Source: a virus | Length of the DNA stretch: 64,000 nucleotides | Direction: 5' to 3' (one strand) | Virus record (IMG/VR): IMGVR_UViG_3300032313_001158 | Span: 1-64,000 of that record | Part shown: in pieces, positions 45,749 through 55,987 of the stretch | Numbering within the stretch: position 1 is the first letter of the stretch | Layout: each line of letters opens with the position of its first letter | The notes under the pieces: model-generated | The model's input: only the letters and a program-made list of their open reading frames with translations | Databases searched by the model: none | What the model was told of the DNA's origin: nothing | Translations under genes and position numbers: made by a program

Positions 45749-46875
45749 TATAAACTAAATCCTTTGAATGTGTTACTGTCTACGTCCTGCTTGGTACCAC
45801 CTATTACATAACTTGAAATTTCTGTTTCTTGTGGTGCCACTTGAACTTCTGCACCCGCGATCCACTTGGCTGTCCAAGGTAGTGGATTTGATCCTGGCTT
45901 GATACCACAGTCCAGTCCCACTGCTGTCATACGCTTACAGGTCAACCAATCCACATACTGTGCCAACAATTGCTCGTTAAGACCAATCATGCTGCCGTCC
46001 TTGAACAGGTAATGTGCCCAAGCTTTTTCTTGTGCTGCTGCTGCTAAAAACATCAATTCACATTCGGCACGAGTTTCTTCTTTAATACGAATGTAATCTG
46101 GATCATCCTGAGGTAGCAGTTTAAGTAGGGTCTGCGTGGAACCTAAATGTACGTTTTCGTCTCGTGCAATCAGTTTAATGATCTTGGCATTGCCTTCCAT
46201 CTTCTTTAGTTCTGCAAATGCCCACGAACAGGCAAAGCTAACATAGAAGCGGATTCCTTCTAATGCGTTTACGTTGTTCAAACATAACCACAACTTCTTT
46301 TTAAGCTCATATCTGTCAATAGTAACAGTGTTTCCGTTAACAGTATGAACTCCATAACCTAACAATTTATAATATCCAACATAATCAATTAGATCATCGT
46401 AATACTTGCTGATATCTACTGCACAATCAAGTATCTCTGGTATTTCTGTTAGCTCATCAAATACAACGCTAGGGTCGCTATAAACATTACGGATAATGTG
46501 AGTATAGCTACGGCTATGTATCGTTTCATTAAAGCTCCAGGTTTGAATCCAAGTTTCGAGCTCAGGAATAGTAGCGACGGGAAGAAAAGCAAGATTGGGA
46601 CTACGACCTTGAACACTATCCAATAGGATTTGTCGCTTGAGATTACTTGTAAAAATATGCTGTTCATGTTCTGTTAATTCCTTGAAGTCTTTGCTATCTC
46701 GAAGTACATCAACTTCTTCTGGTCTCCAGAAGAAGCCTAACTGTTTGTCTGTCAGTTTGTCAAACTGTCTATATTTTAGTACATCATAACGCTGTATTGG
46801 TGTTGCCCCAGACTCATCTAAAAATGCCAATGCTTCTGTGTGATTTTTTTTATTATTAATATTGAATACGCTCAT
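45748..46875 (-). CDS. nrdB: Ribonucleotide reductase class Ia beta subunit NrdB
   Basis: A 375-residue NrdB. Diiron ligands Asp86, Glu117 and His120 and radical tyrosine Tyr124 in [16 protein letters not shown]; second half ligands in [12 protein letters not shown] and ARDENVHLG. Length and motifs are as in E. coli NrdB. Together with NrdA it makes deoxynucleotides for phage replication. The C-terminal segment ending FKGFSL is the subunit-docking tail. Confidence 0.96.
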   Translation of the reverse strand: MSVFNINNKKNHTEALAFLDESGATPIQRYDVLKYRQFDKLTDKQLGFFWRPEEVDVLRDSKDFKELTEHEQHIFTSNLKRQILLDSVQGRSPNLAFLPVATIPELETWIQTWSFNETIHSRSYTHIIRNVYSDPSVVFDELTEIPEILDCAVDISKYYDDLIDYVGYYKLLGYGVHTVNGNTVTIDRYELKKKLWLCLNNVNALEGIRFYVSFACSWAFAELKKMEGNAKIIKLIARDENVHLGSTQTLLKLLPQDDPDYIRIKEETRAECELMFLAAAAQEKAWAHYLFKDGSMIGLNEQLLAQYVDWLTCKRMTAVGLDCGIKPGSNPLPWTAKWIAGAEVQVAPQETEISSYVIGGTKQDVDSNTFKGFSL

Positions 46876-46885
46876 TGTTTCTCTC

Positions 46886-49180
46886 TTAAATTACACAACT
46901 GTCACAATCCATCTCATCGGTTGATTCTGCTAATGGTTGTGACTCCATTAACTTATCAATATTGATTTCTCCTTGACCATCAAATGTGTTGAAGTAATAT
47001 AACTGTTTTAATCCGTACTTGTAACACATTAGTATATGTTGTAACATTTCTGACATCGGAATCTTTTCATCCGGGTAGTGTTGTGGATTGTAAGAAGTAT
47101 TTACACTAATACCTTGATCAATATATTTTTGTAGTACCGCACATAGCTTCAAATAACCTTCGGGGCTAGTTTGGTCCCAAAGTAGTTCATATCGGTTCTT
47201 TAACTTGCGATATTCAGGCACAACCTGCTTCAATTGGCCATGTTTTGAACCTTTAATGCTGACATAGCTTCGCGGTGGTTCTATACCATTGGTGGCATTA
47301 CTAATTTGTGCGCTTGTTTCTGCAGGCATTAAGGCCATTAGTGTTGCATTGCGTTGACCAGTGCGTTGTACTTGTTCACGTAAGGCTTGCCATGGCATAC
47401 GTTCTTGATGTGCGACTAGTTCATCCACATCCGACTTACGTGTGTCTACGGGCAATATACCCCGTGCTGATTTCAAGTCTTGCCATCTGGTACAGGCGCC
47501 TTGTTCTTGTGCGAGGTCCGCAGAAGCCTTGATCAAATAGTACGACCAGGCTTCTGCATACTCATCTACTAAAGGTAATGCACGTGGATCACTGTAACCG
47601 ACATCATTTTTAGCTAGGAAGTAGGCAAAATTAATAATTCCAACCCCAATTGGCCTAAACTCTTCTGTAGCTAACTGTGCTGCAAGAATTGGATAGTTCT
47701 GATAACTTAATAGAGCGTCCAATCCTCTTACCGCCAACCGACACATCTTTTCGAAGTCATGTGGGCTTTTTACATTGCCCCAATTGATCGCTGATAGAGT
47801 ACACAGGGCGATCCTACCATCCTCGTCGTTGACATCTCGTAACGGCACAGTTGGCAAATCTATTTCAGCGCAAAGATTACTCATCTTGATTGGTGCAACT
47901 TTCTCATCAAATGGACTATGCGTATTGGCATGGTCCACATTCTGTAGATAGATACGACCAGTATCCTTGCGTTCCTGCATGAATCTACTAAACAACTCAC
48001 TAGCCTTGAAAGTTTTCTTTCTCAGCTTGGTATTACGCTCTGCTCGCTCGTAAAGCTCTTTGAATCGGTCTTGGTCATTGAAAAAAGCAGAGTACAGCTC
48101 AGGTACATCATGCGGACTAAAGCAGGTAATGTCGCCACCTGTAATTAGTCTTTCGTACATCAACTTGTTAAATTGCACGCCGTAATCCATATGACGCACA
48201 CGATTATCTTCGGTACCTTTGTTATTTTTTAATACAATCAAGTCCTCAATCTCGAGGTGCCAGATTGGGTAGTACAATGTAGCGGCGCCATTACGTACAC
48301 CCCCTTGCGAACAACTCCGTGTTGCGCTTTGGAACAACTTGTAAAAAGGTATAACCCCGGTGTGGTAAGCATCTCCGTTTCGTATTGGGGAGCCAAGTGC
48401 TCGTATTCTACCTGCTCCGATACCAATTCCGGCTTTTTGACTAACGTACTTAACAATACTAGCGGTAGTGGCATTGATACTATCCAGACTATCATCAGAC
48501 TCGATGAGCACACAAGAAGAAAATTGTTTTTGAGGCGTTCGGACACCAGCCATAACAGGAGTAGGCAAGCTGATATCGTGCAAACTAATAGCGTCATAAT
48601 AATCTTTTACCCATTGTAGTCTTGTTTCTCTAGGATAGTTTTGAAATAATGTTGCTGCAATTAATAGATAGGCCACTTGTGGAGTTTCAAATATTTCTCC
48701 AGTCACACGATTTTGTACAAGATACTTGCCTCGCCATTGTTCCATGGCCACATAAGTAAAATGTTCGTCTCTCCCATGATGCAGAATAGAATTTAACTTG
48801 TCCCATTCTGCATCGCTATAAGCATCAAGTAATTCTTTATCGTAGAAACCAGATCCCACATTTTGTCTTACAAGATGCAATAGATGCCAGGGCTCATAGT
48901 CTCCGTATACCTGCTTACGCAAATGGTAGTTGATCAATCGACCGGCTACGTACTGATAATTGGGTGTTTCTTCGCTAATAAGATCAGCTGCACTTTTGAT
49001 CAGGGTTTCTTGAATATCTGCTGTTTTTATTCCGTTGTAAAACTGTATGTGACTTTTAATTTCTACTTCGCTTGCACTTACTCCGGTTATCCCTTCGGTA
49101 GCCCACATAACTACTCGGTGCATTTTTTCTATATCCAGTGATTCTTTACTGCCGTCTCTTTTAGTAACTTGAATTTGCAT
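46886..49180 (-). CDS. nrdA: Ribonucleotide reductase class Ia alpha subunit NrdA
   Basis: A 764-residue NrdA closely patterned on E. coli. The N-terminal ATP-cone is present ([28 protein letters not shown]-like [10 protein letters not shown]), so dATP feedback may be retained. Active-site region: [49 protein letters not shown]. The redox C-terminal pair is DCDSCVI. AAAGGCG precedes the ATG. The start codon precedes nrdB in the same operon. Confidence 0.96.
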   Translation of the reverse strand: MQIQVTKRDGSKESLDIEKMHRVVMWATEGITGVSASEVEIKSHIQFYNGIKTADIQETLIKSAADLISEETPNYQYVAGRLINYHLRKQVYGDYEPWHLLHLVRQNVGSGFYDKELLDAYSDAEWDKLNSILHHGRDEHFTYVAMEQWRGKYLVQNRVTGEIFETPQVAYLLIAATLFQNYPRETRLQWVKDYYDAISLHDISLPTPVMAGVRTPQKQFSSCVLIESDDSLDSINATTASIVKYVSQKAGIGIGAGRIRALGSPIRNGDAYHTGVIPFYKLFQSATRSCSQGGVRNGAATLYYPIWHLEIEDLIVLKNNKGTEDNRVRHMDYGVQFNKLMYERLITGGDITCFSPHDVPELYSAFFNDQDRFKELYERAERNTKLRKKTFKASELFSRFMQERKDTGRIYLQNVDHANTHSPFDEKVAPIKMSNLCAEIDLPTVPLRDVNDEDGRIALCTLSAINWGNVKSPHDFEKMCRLAVRGLDALLSYQNYPILAAQLATEEFRPIGVGIINFAYFLAKNDVGYSDPRALPLVDEYAEAWSYYLIKASADLAQEQGACTRWQDLKSARGILPVDTRKSDVDELVAHQERMPWQALREQVQRTGQRNATLMALMPAETSAQISNATNGIEPPRSYVSIKGSKHGQLKQVVPEYRKLKNRYELLWDQTSPEGYLKLCAVLQKYIDQGISVNTSYNPQHYPDEKIPMSEMLQHILMCYKYGLKQLYYFNTFDGQGEINIDKLMESQPLAESTDEMDCDSCVI

Positions 49181-49191
49181 TGTTCACGCCT

Positions 49192-49641
49192 TTAGTATTG
49201 TTCTAATTTTAAATTGATCGCTGTATAGCGATATTTTAATTTTAATTGTTGATTAATGTGTTCTTTATTTACAATCTCACCTTCAATCAAATTAAGAACA
49301 TATTTCCCATGACACAGATAAGCTATATGATAATAGTATCTGGTATTTTGATCAAAATACACTCGTAATTCTGGAAAAAGGGTATCTTTGTGAGTTGTTA
49401 GATGTAAAGTATACAACATTCCTAATGATTTTGCAAGATCGCAGTAATAATTTTCTGTAATCAATTGCCAGGGATCCGGCCAGGTATCTACTTCGTTGTA
49501 ATCTAGAAAAAAAGGTATAAACGGACACTTCTGCCAAAAGTCATTGACTTCCTGCACAGCTTGATCAAGAGACAATGAGCTGAGTTCTTCTCGAAATTTT
49601 TTCCATTGGCCCAATCTTGAACTGGGCTGAGCATTGAACAT
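49192..49641 (-). CDS. Conserved phage protein near tailspike
   Basis: A 149-residue protein: WKKFREELSSLSLDQAVQEV, a Trp-rich DTWPDPWQLITENYYCDLA, LYTLHLTTHKDTLFPELRVY and HIAYLCHGKYVLNLIEGEIV. Resembles proteins encoded beside tailspikes in aquatic T4-like phages; an assembly helper is possible. It ends 11 bases before nrdA. Confidence 0.65.
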   Translation of the reverse strand: MFNAQPSSRLGQWKKFREELSSLSLDQAVQEVNDFWQKCPFIPFFLDYNEVDTWPDPWQLITENYYCDLAKSLGMLYTLHLTTHKDTLFPELRVYFDQNTRYYYHIAYLCHGKYVLNLIEGEIVNKEHINQQLKLKYRYTAINLKLEQY

Positions 49642-49644
49642 TAA

Positions 49645-51009
49645 TTAAATAAATCTAGAAATATTGAATACAAATTGAGCTGTACCGCTGTTTACAGAAG
49701 CCAACAACGAAGTTGTATTGGCAAATAAGTTGGCGCCAACTCCGGTTGCTGTCTCTATGTAATCGTCGTCAAATTGAGTTGCTGCAAGATTGTTAGAAAC
49801 TTTTAAAATTCCTTTTCGATGATTATTTCCACTGGTTATTTGATAGTCAGTATGAACTCCGGTATTTGAAATTAGTTGTATGACTAATGGTGTAGTTGAC
49901 AGTGTGTACTGGTTCGTGGGGGAAATTTGAAGATTTCCTAAATACAGACCTGCACTTAGAAGATCACTTCCAATATTCAACGACATATTCAAGCTGTTAC
50001 CAAAAAATAATTCTTGTCTACTAGTGTCAACGTAATTTCCGATTCCTACAAATCCCAAACTACTGCCAAGGTGTGCGGTAATATTTGATTGATTATTGAA
50101 TCCGCTATTTAATATCCTTACTGCACTTACTGTGGTACCAATACATGATATTCCGTTTCCGCCACCAATGAACTGACAACCGTCAAAAGTTATTTTTGAT
50201 GTGGCACTGTTTGTACTCAATATTGCTACCAAATTGGGATAATATCCTGGTTGATTATTTGCATAAAAAGTACAAGAATTAATTTTTAAATTACTGGTAC
50301 TGTCAATGACCAAAATTGGTTGTGCAATGTTGCTGTTTGAATTGAAGAAATTGATTCCGTTTAGTTCGATCCCGGTTGGTAGCACTGCAGAACTGGTTCC
50401 GATCAACGACCCTGACTGAAACGAAGAATCGCAAATATTTGCCACTGATCGATTGCCGTTTACCTGTTTTATTATTGTACTAGATAATCCGTCACCGACT
50501 AGACGAGCGTATGTGGGAATCAATACTGTGTCTGAAGTTAAATACGTGCCACCTGGAAAATAAATTGTGCGTCTAGCCCTGGGCTCGGTTGGACTAACTG
50601 TTGATTTGTAAATTTGTTGTATTGCTCGATTTAATGCCAAAGTATCATCAGTTGTACCATCGCCCGTTGCGCCAAAATCTCTAACGTTTATAACATCATC
50701 AAATTTTTGTTGATAACTTCTAATTACAGGAGCCAAAGAGCTTGGACCAGTTTGAGCTGTATATCCAGCAGCATTGCCAACAAAAGTATAATTGGTATAA
50801 AAACTGGTATTTGATGTTATATCAGCAATGTCGTGTTCAGTTAAAACTCTTGTTACCCCAACAATTGGAGCACCTTCGTCTAATGTACCATTTCCAATAT
50901 ATAATTGTCTAGTATCCACGCTCCAACCTAGTTCAGCTGAAGCCAATTGTGGTAAATCTTGTTCTAAACCTCTTCGATGTTGAATTCTAGAAATTTGTGT
51001 AACAGCCAT
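49645..51009 (-). CDS. Tailspike / pectate-lyase-fold protein
   Basis: A 454-residue tailspike-like protein. N-terminal virion-attachment part: QISRIQHRRGLEQDLPQLAS and SVDTRQLYIGNGTLDEGAP. A Pectate_lyase_3 beta-helix begins INVRDFGATGDGTTDDTLAL, then TIYFPGGTYLTSDTVLIPTY and LVGDGLSSTIIKQVNGN, followed by repeats with asparagine ladders. Such proteins bind or cleave host surface polysaccharide. A late box is at 51030-51037, with TTGAGG before the ATG. Confidence 0.85.
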   Translation of the reverse strand: MAVTQISRIQHRRGLEQDLPQLASAELGWSVDTRQLYIGNGTLDEGAPIVGVTRVLTEHDIADITSNTSFYTNYTFVGNAAGYTAQTGPSSLAPVIRSYQQKFDDVINVRDFGATGDGTTDDTLALNRAIQQIYKSTVSPTEPRARRTIYFPGGTYLTSDTVLIPTYARLVGDGLSSTIIKQVNGNRSVANICDSSFQSGSLIGTSSAVLPTGIELNGINFFNSNSNIAQPILVIDSTSNLKINSCTFYANNQPGYYPNLVAILSTNSATSKITFDGCQFIGGGNGISCIGTTVSAVRILNSGFNNQSNITAHLGSSLGFVGIGNYVDTSRQELFFGNSLNMSLNIGSDLLSAGLYLGNLQISPTNQYTLSTTPLVIQLISNTGVHTDYQITSGNNHRKGILKVSNNLAATQFDDDYIETATGVGANLFANTTSLLASVNSGTAQFVFNISRFI

Positions 51010-51029
51010 GCTAAATCCTCAATTATTGT

Positions 51030-51037
51030 GTATTTAG
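51030..51037 (-). promoter_or_regulatory. Late promoter of the tailspike
   Basis: GCTAAATA on the minus strand, 21 bases before the start at 51009; overlaps the last codons of the nuclease gene. Confidence 0.5.
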
Positions 51038-51732
51038 CTTGAGAGATAGTAGAGCTCAACTCTACGCATCCACTGGTCGCTCCAGTAAGCAAAATCTTTA
51101 GGTTCTAGCACAAATTCCTGATATTCTGGGGTGGTATTTTCGTCAGCTGGTTTAGCACACATGAGAATAACTCCCGTGTTAATGCTCGTTCCGTGTGTGT
51201 CGTTGTGAGCTGCCGCATACGCTGCGAGCTGCAAAAAATAATCGTCGATCCATTCGCGTTTCTTAGGTTTGTTCGTTTGTTTAAAATCCATGATTGCAGG
51301 CTGTCCTTTCCACACCCCGATACAGTCAGTAGTACCAGCGTAGAGCCCAGAATAATATACAGGAACCTCGCAACCCCAATATTCATCAACATGTTGTAAT
51401 CCTTCTAGTATAACTTGTGCAGCCATAAACCACGACGGTTGTGCAAATGGATTTGTGGGCAGTTCTCCTAGATCGTCATTCTTTACATAACGTTCAAGAT
51501 AGGTGTGCATCCTGGTGCCACGATTGGCTGCTTCTGTAGTAATCTGTTGAGCACGTTCGTGCCCTACTCTGTTGCGCCATTCCTGCAATTTCTGCTTGGC
51601 TTCTGCGGGTTTTGTTCGATCTAGAATTGTAGTGACACTAGGAACACGGCTACCGTCTGGCAATGCATAATGGCGCTTGCCCTCTATGCTTTCTCTGGCT
51701 AGAGGGGTATAGTCAAATTTTGGTATAATCAT
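51034..51732 (-). CDS. PD-(D/E)XK nuclease
   Basis: A 232-residue exonuclease-like protein of the RecB/Cas4-type PD-(D/E)XK fold. Core residues: Glu122 (CEVPVYY), Asp136 (AGTTDCIGVW), Asp149 and Lys151 (AIMDFKQTNK), Gln168 (YFLQLAAYAA). The N-terminal helical part has PSVTTILDRTKPAEAK. A role in host DNA degradation or recombination is likely. Overlaps none; abuts the Fe-S carrier gene (51732/51733). Confidence 0.85.
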   Translation of the reverse strand: MIIPKFDYTPLARESIEGKRHYALPDGSRVPSVTTILDRTKPAEAKQKLQEWRNRVGHERAQQITTEAANRGTRMHTYLERYVKNDDLGELPTNPFAQPSWFMAAQVILEGLQHVDEYWGCEVPVYYSGLYAGTTDCIGVWKGQPAIMDFKQTNKPKKREWIDDYFLQLAAYAAAHNDTHGTSINTGVILMCAKPADENTTPEYQEFVLEPKDFAYWSDQWMRRVELYYLSS

Positions 51733-52059
51733 TTAAACTCGAAAACTTTCACCGCAACCGCAGCGGTCACGTTCATTGGGGTTGACGAACTCAAATCCTT
51801 CGTTGAGTCCTTGTCTTTTGTAATCCATTGTTAGTCCGTTTATATACGGTAGATCTTTGCCGTTGATATAAATTTTAACACCATTACTGTCGTATGTCAT
51901 CCAATCTCTAGTAGCAGGCGGAGTGTCAACATATTCTAATTTGTAAGCAAGACCCGAACAGCCTGTTGTTCTTACACCAATCATTATGCCTTCACCTCGC
52001 CCACGTTTATCTAGATGTTGTTTTACTTTTTTGGCTGCTATTTCTGTTAAAGTTATCAT
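51733..52059 (-). CDS. A-type iron-sulphur carrier (IscA/ErpA/SufA family)
   Basis: A 108-residue A-type carrier. The three conserved cysteines are present: Cys34 in TTGCSGLAYKL, Cys100 and Cys102 in RCGCGESF. Such proteins deliver Fe-S clusters to target enzymes. ATG 52059 overlaps the upstream stop (TAATG), which is why the longer reading to 52080 is rejected. Sits in an operon with the radical SAM enzyme and IscU. Confidence 0.92.
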   Translation of the reverse strand: MITLTEIAAKKVKQHLDKRGRGEGIMIGVRTTGCSGLAYKLEYVDTPPATRDWMTYDSNGVKIYINGKDLPYINGLTMDYKRQGLNEGFEFVNPNERDRCGCGESFRV

Positions 52060-53777
52060 TAGAAGTTCTCCGGAAACCAAGATTCTAAAGGCTGATATTT
52101 GGTAATTTTAGTAACAAGAGTAGAGGTGTTGATGCTGTGTAATGTTGATTTAACTAACATTTTTTTAAATTCAATCGAGTTAGACCAGTGATACGCAGCC
52201 TGTGCCATATGGCAAGCAGGAATATTTTTTTCATTCAAATTGAAATCTATTGTGTAAAAAAACTTATCGTTAGTTACCCAATTGTTGTATAAATTCTCTG
52301 TCAATAATTGATATTGTTTAGAATTTAAAAAAGTATCTACTAGAATGTCAATATTCAATATTGACGTTAATTCTGTGTAGTTGATTTTTTCTTTAAAATC
52401 AGAAATACCTGTCATAAACGAAACAAGTACTACCATTTCTACAAACTCTTTTTGAGTAAACGAAACACAGCTCTGGGGGAATTTTCCACGAAAAATAAAA
52501 CCGGTATCGTTGATTCTTTCACTGGTGCTGTAGGTAAATTGAAACTTTTGTTGATATTCAGGATTCAATCCTGCAGGACTTGCAGGCAAAAGTTCGCTTA
52601 TAAAAGGACACAGTATCACACTGGGCAATGAAATTATTTCTTTTAGAGATTTTTTTATCGTGGTTGGGGTTTGTCCTGGCAGTCCAACAATAAATTGAAC
52701 TTTTGAAATATACTGAGGATGACATTCGTAAAGCTCTTGTATCATTTTTTTATGTATGGGCCATCCAACATCTGGACGTTCAATATTTTTTAAAACATTT
52801 TCATTTATGTCCTGAACACTGAATGTAAATCCCCATCCCTTGGCAACCAAGTCACCTTTGGCAAACAGGTGATAAATTTTTAAATTATTATCTTTACGTA
52901 ATTTACTCAGATTACCATCAGTTTTAAACTTTGCATTTTCATGAAGATTTTTATGTACCATATACTCAACAAGATCAATATCCTCTTCATACTGTCCAAA
53001 ATTTGCATCAGAAAAGTAAATATTTCTGATTCCCAACTGTTGAAAAAGATCTATTTCCTCTTTATAGGTATTTTTTCTCCTGGATACTTTGTTTGATAAT
53101 CCGCTATTCCAATCACAGAAAGTACATGCATAAGGACAACCGCGAGTTAATTCATACGGCAAAATGACATTGAGCTTGTTGTGATTGATTTCATGTTCTA
53201 CCATATCTTTAAAAAACTCTTTATTGGACAAAAACGGACTGATCTGTGATTGAGGAACATTTTTGTAATCGGCCACAATTAATTTATCTTTAGCGGTGTC
53301 GTGCCAGGCCAAATTTGAAACGTTGAATGCAATAAGATTTTTTTTATTGACCAAATTTGTAACTAAATCTGTAAAGGCAGCTTCGCCGGGACCGTATACT
53401 GCAAAATCTGCATAACTATTTTGTTGAAAAAATGCAGAGTTTATGTTTACATCAATACTGGGACCTCCTACCACAATTTTACATTTTGAGTGAAGTCTTG
53501 ATCTGATTCGCGACAGTTGCTCCCGTAAAAAGTCTGCATTCCAGAGATACATAGATATACATAACAGATCTATGTTGTTGCTGTTGCAATAATCAACCAG
53601 TTCATCGTCGTCTATCTGTTTTTGTATAGGTCTTAACCATTGAAGATTTGATGCAGCTTCAGGTGAATGAGTTTCTAAATGTGTTTTAAAGTAAAGTGCT
53701 GCAACAGACAAAAACAAACTATTCTGAAGATCTTCAAAGTAAAGCGTGTTAGCATGATAGAATAAAATTTTAAACAT
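52059..53777 (-). CDS. B12-binding-type radical SAM protein
   Basis: A 572-residue protein. The N-terminal Rossmann domain has KIVVGGPSIDV and VYGPGEAAF, as in cobalamin-binding radical SAM enzymes, but no DxHxxG motif, so base-off B12 binding is doubtful. Radical SAM motif CPYACTFCDW (Cys214, Cys218, Cys221), then IRNIYFSDANFGQYEEDI and VQFIVGLPGQTPTTIK. The C-terminal 150 residues are unassigned. ATG 53777 overlaps the iscU end by eight bases, so the two are coupled. Substrate unknown. Confidence 0.8.
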   Translation of the reverse strand: MFKILFYHANTLYFEDLQNSLFLSVAALYFKTHLETHSPEAASNLQWLRPIQKQIDDDELVDYCNSNNIDLLCISMYLWNADFLREQLSRIRSRLHSKCKIVVGGPSIDVNINSAFFQQNSYADFAVYGPGEAAFTDLVTNLVNKKNLIAFNVSNLAWHDTAKDKLIVADYKNVPQSQISPFLSNKEFFKDMVEHEINHNKLNVILPYELTRGCPYACTFCDWNSGLSNKVSRRKNTYKEEIDLFQQLGIRNIYFSDANFGQYEEDIDLVEYMVHKNLHENAKFKTDGNLSKLRKDNNLKIYHLFAKGDLVAKGWGFTFSVQDINENVLKNIERPDVGWPIHKKMIQELYECHPQYISKVQFIVGLPGQTPTTIKKSLKEIISLPSVILCPFISELLPASPAGLNPEYQQKFQFTYSTSERINDTGFIFRGKFPQSCVSFTQKEFVEMVVLVSFMTGISDFKEKINYTELTSILNIDILVDTFLNSKQYQLLTENLYNNWVTNDKFFYTIDFNLNEKNIPACHMAQAAYHWSNSIEFKKMLVKSTLHSINTSTLVTKITKYQPLESWFPENF

Positions 53778-54150
53778 TATTTTTCTTTTTGTAATCTGCC
53801 AGTGCAGCCTTGATTGCATCTTCGGCTAATATAGAGCAATGTATCTTGACAGGAGGAAGTGCAAGCTCTTCAGCAATCTGGGTATTTTTAATTGTACCGG
53901 CTTGGTCAAGAGTTTTGCCTTTAAGTAATTCTGTTACCAGCGACGAACTTGCAATTGCTGAACCGCAACCATAGGTCTTGAATTTGGCATCTGTAATAAC
54001 ATTGTTTTCTACTTGAATTTGAAGTTGTAGTACATCTCCACAAGCAGGTGCGCCCACTAATCCTGTGCCCACACGAGAATCGTCTTTGTCCATTTTACCT
54101 ACATTACGGGGGTTCTCATAGTGGTCCAGAACTTGACCTGAATAAGCCAT
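53770..54150 (-). CDS. iscU: Iron-sulphur scaffold protein IscU
   Basis: A 126-residue complete IscU. Cluster ligands Cys37 (APACGDVL, with Asp39), Cys62 (YGCGSAIASSS) and Cys105 (IHCSILAEDAI). It keeps LPPVK (98-102), the Hsp70 (HscA) recognition loop. It builds Fe-S clusters with IscS, here presumably from the host. AAAGGAG precedes the ATG. First gene of the operon leading to the B12-type radical SAM and the A-type carrier. Confidence 0.95.
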   Translation of the reverse strand: MAYSGQVLDHYENPRNVGKMDKDDSRVGTGLVGAPACGDVLQLQIQVENNVITDAKFKTYGCGSAIASSSLVTELLKGKTLDQAGTIKNTQIAEELALPPVKIHCSILAEDAIKAALADYKKKNNV

Positions 54151-54180
54151 TTAAGTCTCCTTTGGATTATTATAAATTAA

Positions 54181-54606
54181 TTAACTACGTTTTGCAAGAG
54201 CTGACTTAGCCATCGAATCCACAGTACGCTCAGGAGCAGTTTTAAATCCTTCTGGGCCTTCGGAATCTTGTGCAAATTCTACATCATCGGCAAAAGGTTC
54301 TAGATAAGCATATTTGACACCCGATGCATCATCTTTTATCTCTTTGATTAAATTTTTTACATCAGGATTATTTTTGTAGGCTGCTAATAGGTTTTCTAAA
54401 TTGAACTGTTGTTCACCGGTACCTTGTACCAAGTTAATTAAACTGTCAACTCGGATTCTTGGTTGAATGTGAGTATCGTGTGCTCTATTACGTAAGAACT
54501 CTAGCGTGGTAAGCAAATTAGCATCACCACGCCCGTCAGCTTCATCTTCGAGAACTTCGTCAATGTACTTGTCAAAATTCTCTACTATAATGTCACGAAT
54601 ACGCAT
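54181..54606 (-). CDS. Head-associated protein with targeting-like N-terminus
   Basis: A 141-residue acidic, helical protein starting MRIRDIIVENFDKYIDEVL, which fits the head-targeting pattern with an IVE cleavage site. The rest has LLTTLEFLRNRAHDTH and FNLENLLAAYKNNPDVKNLI. Coupled by TAATG to the upstream gene. Probably an internal head or core protein; identity with T4 proteins is not clear. Confidence 0.6.
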   Translation of the reverse strand: MRIRDIIVENFDKYIDEVLEDEADGRGDANLLTTLEFLRNRAHDTHIQPRIRVDSLINLVQGTGEQQFNLENLLAAYKNNPDVKNLIKEIKDDASGVKYAYLEPFADDVEFAQDSEGPEGFKTAPERTVDSMAKSALAKRS

Positions 54607-55295
54607 TACCGTTTTTCTCTACCAACAACATTTGGTCCTGCTGCTGCATCTGTTGCAGCAAACTCGTCTGTGTCAAGATCACTTTCTGTACCATCCGGTG
54701 CTGACATTCCTGGTGGTGCCATTCCTGGTGCACCAGCTGCTGGACCCATGCCCATTGGTTGTGCTACCTGCTCACCGGCTAAAGATCTAGCCGCATTATC
54801 AGCTGTACCTCTTGCTGAACTCAGTTGCTGTGACATATTTGCTAACAATGGTTCTACTGCTGCTTTGAATGCATCAGCTTGTTCCATGCCAATTTGATCG
54901 CGGATAGTGTCCAGCAGTGCTGGCATTTGCTCGTTTTGCATTTTGCTAACTTCTTCTAGCATGTCCTGAATACTGTCAACCATATCCTTAGCAGCAAGGA
55001 TAGCTTGACTCTTGCCCATTTCGCTTTCCATGATCAGCTGTTGCTTGTTTTCTACCATCCAACGATGTAGGCCTTCACGCACCATCAAAAGCTGCATGTA
55101 TTTGGAATTTGTTTCTGCTACATGAATGCCATGGCTACGTTTGATTTGATCTAAACTTTCAGTTAGTTCACGAGCCAAAACGAATGCTTTTGGAAAATTC
55201 AGTTTGTCGTAATCAATCGTGACTCCGAAGCGACTTTCCATAACTTTATTAATTTTTTTGCTAGTTGGCTTAACGCCCATTTCAGTTAATCTCAT
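54606..55295 (-). CDS. Putative prohead core / head protein
   Basis: A 229-residue helical protein: MRLTEMGVKPTSKKINKVME, FPKAFVLARELTESLDQIKR, YMQLLMVREGLHRWMVENK and a long helix AKDMVDSIQDMLEEVSKMQ. The C-terminal 55 residues are Gly/Pro/Met/Ala-rich and disordered. The layout suits a scaffold or core protein of the prohead. Late box at 55320-55327. Exact role is inference. Confidence 0.6.
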   Translation of the reverse strand: MRLTEMGVKPTSKKINKVMESRFGVTIDYDKLNFPKAFVLARELTESLDQIKRSHGIHVAETNSKYMQLLMVREGLHRWMVENKQQLIMESEMGKSQAILAAKDMVDSIQDMLEEVSKMQNEQMPALLDTIRDQIGMEQADAFKAAVEPLLANMSQQLSSARGTADNAARSLAGEQVAQPMGMGPAAGAPGMAPPGMSAPDGTESDLDTDEFAATDAAAGPNVVGREKR

Positions 55296-55810
55296 AGTGG
55301 TAATTTCCCAAAGTTTAAGTATTTAGCCGAAATTAAAGTTTTTTTCAAAATGTTTAATACAGCCTTACGTTGTAATTTAGCATCTATGCATCTATTTAAT
55401 ACCGCAGCTGATTTAACTAAATCTTGGGTTTTTGATAGTGTATATTCATACTGTACAATATTCAAATCTAAACGTCCGAGCTTTGTATCTAAATCTAATA
55501 GTGTTTGTGCTGATTCGTATTTTTGCCGTACTTCGCTAACACAGTAAATGATAGCTGAAGCTTTTGATGTAAAATCGTGTATGTGGCGTCCATCAATTTT
55601 TTCTACAGTCCAGCAAGCAGAATGTACTCCGGTGATACGAAACTCCCCAACAAAAAACCCATGATCATTGATTGGAATGACCACGGGTTTGTTACGGTAT
55701 TTTTTAAGTTCTTGTTTGGTCCAGTTTTTAAGATATGATGTACTAAAATCTACAAATGCATTTTGTACCTTTATGAAATCAGCTTTTTTTCCTGTAGTAG
55801 ATTTTCCCAT
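55292..55810 (-). CDS. Phage protein, unknown function
   Basis: A 172-residue protein starting MGKSTTGKKADFIKVQNAFV. A central beta part PVVIPINDHGFFVGEFRITG and CWTVEKIDGRHIHDF is followed by helices (VSEVRQKYESAQTLLDLDTK, CIDAKLQRKAVLNILKKTL). Start at ATG 55810, overlapping the end of the upstream gene by 32 bases; the longer reading to 55834 is unlikely. Similar proteins occur in related phages; function unknown. Confidence 0.65.
   Translation of the reverse strand: MGKSTTGKKADFIKVQNAFVDFSTSYLKNWTKQELKKYRNKPVVIPINDHGFFVGEFRITGVHSACWTVEKIDGRHIHDFTSKASAIIYCVSEVRQKYESAQTLLDLDTKLGRLDLNIVQYEYTLSKTQDLVKSAAVLNRCIDAKLQRKAVLNILKKTLISAKYLNFGKLPL
55320..55327 (-). promoter_or_regulatory. Late promoter
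   Basis: GCTAAATA on the minus strand, 25 bases before the start at 55295. Confidence 0.5.
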
Positions 55811-55985
55811 TTTCGTTTTTTCTAAATAAAACATCTTTGTTTACCAATTGGTTAGCTATCAAAGACTGTCTGTGTGACATGTCTTCTTTGGCAATTTGCT
55901 TTTTTTCGTCAAATTGCCCCAAAACATCTGCTTCTTCGTTGGTAATTGGTATTCTAATTTTATTTACTAGTTCTACAATCTTCAT
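55779..55985 (-). CDS. Small protein with targeting-like N-terminus
   Basis: A 68-residue protein: MKIVELVNKIRIPITNEEAD, then a helical LGQFDEKKQIAKEDM and a basic end with RKNENGKIYYRKKS. N-terminus loosely follows the head-targeting pattern. Two bases from the upstream coiled-coil gene and overlapping the downstream one. Function unknown. Confidence 0.6.
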   Translation of the reverse strand: MKIVELVNKIRIPITNEEADVLGQFDEKKQIAKEDMSHRQSLIANQLVNKDVLFRKNENGKIYYRKKS

Positions 55986-55987
55986 TA

